5,992 nucleotides of DNA from Bacteroidota bacterium (lineage in GTDB: Bacteria; Bacteroidota; Bacteroidia; Flavobacteriales; Weeksellaceae): the NCBI GenBank assembly GCA_023420435.1, contig JAEZWE010000147.1:1-5992 (forward strand), in the 5' to 3' direction. The notes under the pieces are model-generated. The model did not search any database, was not told where the DNA came from, and saw only the letters and a program-made list of their open reading frames with translations. Shown piece after piece: positions 4,567 to 5,992 of the stretch. The stretch's first letter is position 1, and each line of letters opens with the position of its first letter. The translations under genes were made by a program, and so were the position numbers.

Positions 4567-5992
4567 ATGAGCCATGCAACACAAAATAAAGCCACCAATT
4601 TTAGATGGACTATTGTTACCTTACTTTTTATTGCTACCACGATAAATTATTTGGACAGACAAGTGCTTTCCCTTACCTGGAAAGATTTTATCCAGCCGGA
4701 GTTTCACTGGAATAATAATGATTACGGAAATATTACGGCATTATTTTCTATTTTTTATGCGGTAAGTATGTTTTTTGCGGGAAAATTCGTGGATTGGATG
4801 GATACCAAAAAAGGGTTTTTATGGGCCATTTTTATTTGGTCTATTGGTGCCGTACTGCATGCTTTTTGCGGAATTGCCACTTCCGGACTTCTCACAGGAA
4901 ATTGGTTTGTAGGTTTTGAAGAAGCCAAAGAATATATCGCTACGGTTAATAATATTTCTTTGGTTATCAGTACCAGTGTTACCCTTTTTATTTTTGCGAG
5001 ATTTGTATTAGCTGTTGGTGAAGCCGGCAATTTTCCTGCTGCAATAAAAGCTACCGCAGAATATTTTCCGAAAAAAGATCGTGCTTTTGCCACCAGTATT
5101 TTCAATGCAGGAGCTACAGTTGGGGCTTTAGCAGCACCTTTAAGCATTCCTTTTATTGCAGAATCTATGGGTTGGGAAATGGCTTTTATCATTATTGGTG
5201 CACTTGGATTTGTTTGGATGGGGCTTTGGATCTTCTATTATAAAAAACCTGAAGTAAACCCAAAAGTAAACTCTGAAGAATTACAATATGTTCAGCAAGA
5301 TAAAGAAGATGAGGTTGAGGAAGGTTCAGTTCCTTCTAAGAAATTTTCATTTGCAGAGAGTTTTAAACATCGACAAACCTGGGCTTTTGCTTTTGGAAAA
5401 TTTATGACAGATGGTGTTTGGTGGTTTTATTTGTTTTGGACACCGGCTTATCTTAGTTCGGTTTATGGAATGGATAGTACAGAATCGGCTTTACCGTTAT
5501 TTGTTTTGTATGTTATTACATTGCTTTCTATTATCGGAGGTTGGTTACCAAAATATTTTGTAGAAAAAACAGGAATGAATCCTTATAGCGGAAGAATGAA
5601 AGCGATGCTCATTTTTGCATTTTTCCCATTATTAGCACTTTTGGCCCAACCTGGAGGAAAAATTTCTTACTGGATTCCGGTATTAATTATTGGTATTGCA
5701 GGTGCAGCTCACCAAGCATGGTCCGCCAATATTTTTTCCACAGTAGGTGATATGTTTCCTAAAAAAGCGATTGCTACTATTACCGGAATTGGTGGTATGG
5801 CAGGTGGAATTGGTTCATTTATAATCAACAAAAGTTCAGGAGTTTTATTCGATTATTCACATAAATCTTGGACAACGATTGATGGTGTTCCTTTGTTGGA
5901 AAAATTTCCTCAATATAAAAACTCTCGACTTCCAGAGGATTTATTAGAAAATTTGAAAACATCTGGTGCCGTGATTTCTGATGGAATTGATA
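4567..5992 (+). CDS. exuT: ExuT-like MFS hexuronate transporter (3' end outside window)
   Basis: This is an inner-membrane major facilitator of the anion:cation symporter group (ExuT/DgoT), which imports glucuronate or galacturonate with protons. The reading frame starts at the ATG nine bases after eda and stays open to the right edge (475 codons). About eleven hydrophobic segments are seen: near 14-28, 55-76, 84-105, 133-153, 175-195, 203-226, 272-295, 308-328, 345-361, 368-388 and 402-425; the twelfth should lie beyond the window. Family marks are NYLDRQ (27-32; Asp30, Arg31), motif-A-like DWMDTKKG (76-83), VGEAGNFPA (150-158; Glu152), WEMAFIIIGALGFVW (203-217), and GAAHQAWSA (379-387). Charged positions Asp30 and Glu152 match those linked to proton coupling in DgoT, as I recall. 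A charged cytoplasmic loop spans 227-268. Two extra segments, about 106-132 and 432-475, fall in periplasmic loops. Exact substrate is inferred from the operon. Confidence 0.9.
   Translation, partial: MSHATQNKATNFRWTIVTLLFIATTINYLDRQVLSLTWKDFIQPEFHWNNNDYGNITALFSIFYAVSMFFAGKFVDWMDTKKGFLWAIFIWSIGAVLHAFCGIATSGLLTGNWFVGFEEAKEYIATVNNISLVISTSVTLFIFARFVLAVGEAGNFPAAIKATAEYFPKKDRAFATSIFNAGATVGALAAPLSIPFIAESMGWEMAFIIIGALGFVWMGLWIFYYKKPEVNPKVNSEELQYVQQDKEDEVEEGSVPSKKFSFAESFKHRQTWAFAFGKFMTDGVWWFYLFWTPAYLSSVYGMDSTESALPLFVLYVITLLSIIGGWLPKYFVEKTGMNPYSGRMKAMLIFAFFPLLALLAQPGGKISYWIPVLIIGIAGAAHQAWSANIFSTVGDMFPKKAIATITGIGGMAGGIGSFIINKSSGVLFDYSHKSWTTIDGVPLLEKFPQYKNSRLPEDLLENLKTSGAVISDGID

Noticed and set aside
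4559..4570. Three-codon frame ATG-ATC-TTA-TGA overlapping the transporter start
   Set aside because: It could in principle couple eda and transporter translation, but a four-codon string including the stop is expected by chance and there is no supporting signal.
4755..5192. 145-residue minus-strand reading frame
   Set aside because: It lies fully opposite the transporter gene; its Ala/Lys/Pro-rich product mirrors the codons of membrane helices and matches no family I know.
1..5992. CRISPR arrays, tRNA/rRNA genes, insertion sequences, phage or defence genes
   Set aside because: None seen: there are no spaced long repeats, no transposase or integrase motifs, and all the DNA except short gaps is accounted for by metabolic genes.

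Overview
All seven genes in this AT-rich window lie on the + strand in close order, consistent with one operon. It looks like part of a hexuronate (sugar-acid) catabolic cluster from a member of the Bacteroidota, most likely a flavobacterium of the Chryseobacterium/Weeksellaceae type. That assignment is inference. It rests on the AT-rich codon use, A-rich leaders with no Shine-Dalgarno sequence before any start, and the form of the transporter and SDR proteins, which resemble Bacteroidota homologues.

Layout: 1-491 is the C-terminal part of a short-chain dehydrogenase (KduD / gluconate 5-dehydrogenase group). 504-1904 is uronate isomerase UxaC. 1916-2236 is a KdgF-like cupin. 2288-3331 is 2-dehydro-3-deoxygluconate (KDG) kinase KdgK. 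3331-3780 is a YhcH/YjgK/YiaL-family protein that overlaps kdgK by one base. 3781-3891 is a 111-base non-coding gap with small inverted repeats. 3892-4557 is KDPG aldolase Eda. 4567-5992 is an ExuT-like MFS hexuronate transporter that runs off the right edge. Most gaps are 9-12 bases; the exceptions are the 51-base gap before kdgK and the 111-base gap before eda.

How the genes work together: the transporter imports uronates across the inner membrane. UxaC opens the saturated branch (glucuronate or galacturonate to fructuronate or tagaturonate). The KdgF-like cupin and the SDR fit the unsaturated branch, which handles the 4,5-unsaturated uronates released by polysaccharide lyases. Both branches converge on KDG; KdgK phosphorylates it to KDPG and Eda splits that to pyruvate and glyceraldehyde-3-phosphate. 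Three steps are not in the window: a fructuronate/tagaturonate reductase, a mannonate/altronate dehydratase, and KduI. The SDR could cover one of the reductase steps.

This is recognisable catabolism, not a clearly new system. The points most worth a second look are the YhcH-family gene coupled to kdgK and placed before the aldolase, the two periplasmic insertions in the transporter, the repeated ATT-A8 motif in the leaders, and the structured gap before eda.
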